A stretch of 64,000 nt of DNA from CADEEN01 sp040384625 (GTDB taxonomy: Bacteria > Pseudomonadota > Gammaproteobacteria > Burkholderiales > Burkholderiaceae_C): the NCBI GenBank assembly GCA_040384625.1, contig JAZKIW010000010.1, positions 60,646 to 124,645 on the forward strand, read 5' to 3'. Shown here piece by piece: positions 60,894-64,000 of the stretch (position 1 is its first letter; every line of letters begins with the position of its first letter). A model generated the notes under the pieces. It searched no databases, was not told the origin of the DNA, and worked only from the letters and a program-made list of their open reading frames with translations. Position numbers and translations under genes: made by a program.

Positions 60894-61358
60894 CTAGCGC
60901 TTCTTGAGCTGGTTGTCGGCCCCGACCTCGACCACCGTGCCGGCCTTCCAGCCCGGGTCGGCAGTCGCCTCGAAACGGCGCGTGCTGCCGTCGCGCAAGG
61001 TCACGCTGGTGACCCAGACCTTGTGCTTCTTGATCTGCTTCTCGATCGCATTGCCGAGCAGGCCACCCACCGCCGCGCCACCGACCGTGCCGAGGGTGCC
61101 GCCATCGGTGGCCTTGTTGCCGACCACACCGCCGGCCACCGCACCACCCACCGCACCGACGCCGCTGGCCTTGCCCTTGCGGGTTTCGACACGGGTCTCC
61201 TTGACCACGGCACAGCTTGCACAAAGGGTGGCCAGGCGAACGCCGTGCACGCTGGTCGGGACCGGCGTCGCTGGCGGGGCCGGCTTGTCGGCAGCGGCGA
61301 CGCCGAGGACCCACAGTGCGGCGGCCAGCGCCATCGAAGTCTTCAGGGTGATCCTCAT
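60894..61358 (-). CDS. Glycine-zipper periplasmic protein with CASC motif (paralogue 2)
   Basis: This 154-residue protein has a signal peptide (MRITLKTSMALAAALWVLGVAAA), then CASCAVVKETRVETRKG and a glycine-zipper pair (GVGAVGGAVAGGVVGNKA, GTLGTVGGAAVGGLLGNAIEK). It ends with a beta domain (VWVTSVTLRDGSTRRFEA). Same design as the protein at 49657 but without the long linker. GAGGAG precedes the ATG at 61358. The frame stays open far upstream as a GC artefact. Probably an envelope protein. Confidence 0.78.
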   Translation of the reverse strand: MRITLKTSMALAAALWVLGVAAADKPAPPATPVPTSVHGVRLATLCASCAVVKETRVETRKGKASGVGAVGGAVAGGVVGNKATDGGTLGTVGGAAVGGLLGNAIEKQIKKHKVWVTSVTLRDGSTRRFEATADPGWKAGTVVEVGADNQLKKR

Positions 61359-61426
61359 TGCCGTCTCCTCGTTCGGGATTGCACAGGCGAACCATACGCC
61401 ATCAGCGCCCCGTGCCGCGCGCGCGG

Positions 61427-62578
61427 TCAGGGCGTTGGCGTGGCCCCAGGCGCGGGTGCTGCACCGGCCCGGCACAGGGCCGCCACCACGTCCGACTGGG
61501 TCACGATGCCGACCAGCCGGCCGTTGGCTTCGACGATCGGCAGGTGGTGGTGACCCAGGCCACCGAAGAGCGGAATCAGGTCGACCAGATGGCGATCGAC
61601 GCGCGCCACGCGCACCTTGCGCGTCATGATCTGGCCGATCCAGCGCCCCGCTTGACCGGCCGCCTGCACCGCGTCGTGACGCACGAAGTCGGCAGGCGTG
61701 ACGATGCCAACGACGCCGCCCGCGTTGTCCACCACCGGCAGGGCCTTGATGTGGTGCTGGCCGAACAACGCCCAGGCCTCGGCCAGCGGCGTGCCGTGAC
61801 CGACGGTGATCAACTGGCGCGACATGATGTCGCCGCAACGCGTGTTGGCCAGCTTGCGCTGGTAGGAGCGAAGCTGCGCGTCTTCGAGCAAGGCTTTCAG
61901 CTCGTCGCGGCCAATGTCGAACGCATGGTTGTGGCGCGCCAGCACGGCGTCCAGATCGGCGTCGATCGCGGCGGCCTCGGCGTCGCGCGCGCCGGCCGGG
62001 GCCGGCAGTGGACGGTGCGGGTAGTCGCGCCGCGTGGCGTGGTTGTAGGCCATGCCCATCAGGACCATCAGCAGGGCATTGGCCAGCACGGGGTAGAGCA
62101 CGAAGGCAGGATCGGCGACACCGGTGAGCACCATCAACAGCGCCGTCGCACCCCCCGGCGGGTGCAGGCAGCGCAGTGCGAACATGCCGCCGATCGCAAC
62201 ACCGACGGCCAACGCGGCCGCCACAGCAGGTGGGCCGCCCCACAGCACGCAAGCCACACCCACGAGGGCCGAGACGGCATGACCGCCGACGACGGCCCAG
62301 GGCTGGGCCATCGGATTGGCCGGCGCGCCGAACACCAACACGGCGCTGGCACCCATCGGCGCCACCAGCCAGGGCCACGCCGCTGCGGCCGATGGCCCAC
62401 CCGCGGCATGGCACAGCCACCCGGTGATGAAGATGCCGAGCACGGCACCCAAGGCCACACGCGCCTGCTCGCGCCAGTCGGCCGCTGCGGGCGCGGGCCA
62501 GAAGGCGCGCAGCCATGCCGGCAAGCCGGCGCGGGCTCGCGCCAAGGGCTTGGTCGGCGCAGTCGCAGGTCCGGGCAT
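61427..62578 (-). CDS. HPP-family membrane protein with two CBS domains
   Basis: This 383-residue protein has an N-terminal HPP domain with five to six helices, including the family motif CLHPPGGATALLMVLTG. A linker leads to two CBS domains (about 255-305, IMSRQLITVGHGTPLAEAWA; and about 320-375, IMTRKVRVARVDRHLVDLIP). HPP proteins are linked to nitrite or other anion transport, and the CBS pair would add nucleotide control. ATG at 62578 lies 8 nt past the metH stop, so it may be co-transcribed with metH. Confidence 0.85.
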   Translation of the reverse strand: MPGPATAPTKPLARARAGLPAWLRAFWPAPAAADWREQARVALGAVLGIFITGWLCHAAGGPSAAAAWPWLVAPMGASAVLVFGAPANPMAQPWAVVGGHAVSALVGVACVLWGGPPAVAAALAVGVAIGGMFALRCLHPPGGATALLMVLTGVADPAFVLYPVLANALLMVLMGMAYNHATRRDYPHRPLPAPAGARDAEAAAIDADLDAVLARHNHAFDIGRDELKALLEDAQLRSYQRKLANTRCGDIMSRQLITVGHGTPLAEAWALFGQHHIKALPVVDNAGGVVGIVTPADFVRHDAVQAAGQAGRWIGQIMTRKVRVARVDRHLVDLIPLFGGLGHHHLPIVEANGRLVGIVTQSDVVAALCRAGAAPAPGATPTP

Positions 62579-62586
62579 GTCGGCCC

Positions 62587-64000
62587 TCAGCCGAGCTGCG
62601 GCGCCAACGCGCGCCGTGCTGTCGCTTCGTCCAGCGCGCACCGTGCCGCCCAGTCGGCGAGCTGGTCTTTGCCGATCGTGCCGACGTTGAAGTACACGGC
62701 CTCAGGGTGGGCGAGGTAGAAGCCGCTCACGCTCGCCGCCGGCGTCATCGCCAGGCTTTCGGTCAGTCCCATGCCGACACGGCCGGCGTCGAGCACGCGA
62801 AACAGCTCGCGCTTGGGCAGGTGGTCGGGGCAGGCTGGATAACCGGGGGCCGGGCGAATGCCGCGGTACTGCTCGGCAATCAGCGCGTCATTGGGCAAGG
62901 ACTCGTCGGCCGCATAGCCCCACAGCTCCTTGCGCACACGCTGATGCAGGCGCTCCGCGAAAGCCTCGGCCAGGCGGTCGGCCAGGGCCTTCAGCATGAT
63001 TGCGGAGTAGTCGTCGTGATCGGCGAGGAACTGGGCCTCCTTCTTCTCGACGCCTTGCAGGCTGACCGCGAACATGCCGGCGTAGTCGGGCTTGACGCCG
63101 CGCGGCGCGACGAAGTCGGCCAGGCAGCGGTTCGGCCGCTTCACGCCGTCGATCACCGGCCGTTCACTCTGCAGCCGCAGGCCGTGCCAGACCATCAGGG
63201 GTTCGCCCCGCGATTCGTCGGCGTAGAAGGCGATGTCGTCGTCGTTGACCGCGTTCGCCGGGTACAGGCCAAGCACGCCCTGCGCCTGCAGCCAGCGCCC
63301 TTCGATCAGGCGCTGCAGCATGCGCTTGGCGTCGCTGAACACACGCGTCGCTTCATGGCCGACGACCTCGTCACGCAAGATCTCGGGGAAGCGTCCCGCC
63401 AGGTCCCAGGTCTGGAAGAACGGCGTCCAGTCGATGTGCGCAGCGATCTCGGCCAGGTCGTGGTTGCGGAATTCGCGCCGGCCGATGAAGGTCGGCGCCG
63501 GCGGCGTGTAGCTGGCCCAGTCGATCGCCTGCTTGTTGGCGCGCGCCTGGGCCAGGCTCACCAGGGGCGTGGCCTTCTTGCTCGCATGCTGCTCGCGCAC
63601 CCGCACGTAGTCAGCGTTCAATTCGGCGATGTACTTCGCCGCGCGCTCGTCGCTGAGCAGGTCACTGCACACGCCGACGCTGCGCGAGGCGTCCGGCACG
63701 TAGACCACAGGCCCCTCGTAGTGCGGCGCAATCTTCACCGCGGTGTGCACACGGCTCGTCGTCGCCCCGCCGATCAGCAGCGGGATCTTCTTGATGCGGA
63801 ACCAGTCGTCGCGTTGCATCTCGGCCGCCACATGCTGCATCTCTTCGAGGCTGGGCGTGATGAGGCCCGACAGACCGACGATGTCGGCGCCCTCGACGCG
63901 CGCCTTGGCCAGGATGTCCTGGCAGGGCACCATCACGCCCATGTTGACGACTTCGAAGTTGTTGCACTGGAGCACGACGGTGACGATGTTCTTGCCGATG
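62587..64000 (-). CDS. metH: Cobalamin-dependent methionine synthase, C-terminal part (partial)
   Basis: The leftward reading frame enters from the right edge as IGKNIVTVVLQCNNFEVVNM, the B12-binding domain just after its DxHxxG motif. It continues through that domain (VGLSGLITPSLEEMQHVA) and the AdoMet reactivation domain (FFQTWDLAG, ELWGYAADE, RPAPGYPACPDH, GLTESLAMTPAASVSG). About 470 residues are visible; the N-terminal homocysteine and folate domains lie outside the window. MetH makes methionine from homocysteine and methyl-tetrahydrofolate. Confidence 0.95.
   Translation of the reverse strand, partial: IGKNIVTVVLQCNNFEVVNMGVMVPCQDILAKARVEGADIVGLSGLITPSLEEMQHVAAEMQRDDWFRIKKIPLLIGGATTSRVHTAVKIAPHYEGPVVYVPDASRSVGVCSDLLSDERAAKYIAELNADYVRVREQHASKKATPLVSLAQARANKQAIDWASYTPPAPTFIGRREFRNHDLAEIAAHIDWTPFFQTWDLAGRFPEILRDEVVGHEATRVFSDAKRMLQRLIEGRWLQAQGVLGLYPANAVNDDDIAFYADESRGEPLMVWHGLRLQSERPVIDGVKRPNRCLADFVAPRGVKPDYAGMFAVSLQGVEKKEAQFLADHDDYSAIMLKALADRLAEAFAERLHQRVRKELWGYAADESLPNDALIAEQYRGIRPAPGYPACPDHLPKRELFRVLDAGRVGMGLTESLAMTPAASVSGFYLAHPEAVYFNVGTIGKDQLADWAARCALDEATARRALAPQLG

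Noticed and set aside
61359..62516. N-terminal extension of the second glycine-zipper protein across the HPP gene
   Set aside because: GC-driven open frame; a signal peptide with a strong ribosome-binding site starts at 61358.

Overview
The window is a high-GC, gene-dense chromosomal segment from a betaproteobacterium. It most likely belongs to Burkholderiales of the Rubrivivax/Leptothrix/Piscinibacter type. This rests on about two-thirds G+C, a polyhydroxyalkanoate phasin with PhaR-type operators, a porin-glnK-amtB block, split gshA/gshB genes near kup, and protein families common in that group. I saw no tRNA, rRNA, CRISPR array, insertion sequence or prophage. A 10-N assembly gap lies at 27867-27876. 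Both ends cut genes: the 5' end of a leftward gene at 1-65, and metH at the right edge.

Layout. 1-9270: a tightly coupled operon with a Dpp-type peptide ABC transporter (five genes), a D-amino-acid deaminase/DSD1-like PLP enzyme, an RpiR-family regulator and an N-acyl-D-amino-acid deacylase. Together these look like a D-amino-acid or acyl-D-amino-acid scavenging pathway with its own regulator and a palindrome-rich promoter. 9292-17976: a CadC-like winged-helix/TPR regulator, a small secreted protein, dbpA, a beta-helix protein, a globin, an alpha/beta-hydrolase-LuxR regulator and a SUV3-like helicase. 17980-18680: a hairpin and a decayed gene region. 18684-25607: pepF, a nucleotidyltransferase-like protein, DUF6494 and dodecin, an MddA-like methyltransferase, a second hydrolase-LuxR regulator, an EamA transporter and an RraA-like protein. 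25676-27214: the Anbu proteasome-like protease with a transglutaminase-like partner. 27908-33390: a glutathione transferase, an MCE lipid-transport operon, a GIY-YIG-like protein, a DUF1499 protein and a 49-residue membrane protein.

33476-38132: the phasin, then a rightward run of a membrane-anchored nuclease-fold protein, a RIO kinase, a B12-type radical SAM protein with unusual cysteine spacing, and a YgjP-like metallopeptidase. 38129-39892: an unknown protein, a questin-oxidase-like protein and a KKDEMKKD-repeat protein. 40103-45806: a probable metal-handling locus of TPR protein, HupE/UreJ-type membrane protein, DUF4198 protein, TonB-dependent receptor and His-rich protein. 45872-53704: an orphan histidine kinase, gshB, an aminotransferase, a glycine-zipper protein, kup and gshA. 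53849-58332: a cNMP-binding patatin, then amtB, glnK and a TorF-type porin read leftward from a promoter with two NtrC-like sites and a sigma-54-like element. 58756-64000: a thiamine-binding protein, a Fic protein behind an AT-rich leader (probably transferred), a second glycine-zipper protein, an HPP-CBS protein and partial metH.

Most gene starts were chosen by ribosome-binding sites, 4-base stop/start overlaps or family alignment. All functions are inferred from sequence only. No database search was possible.
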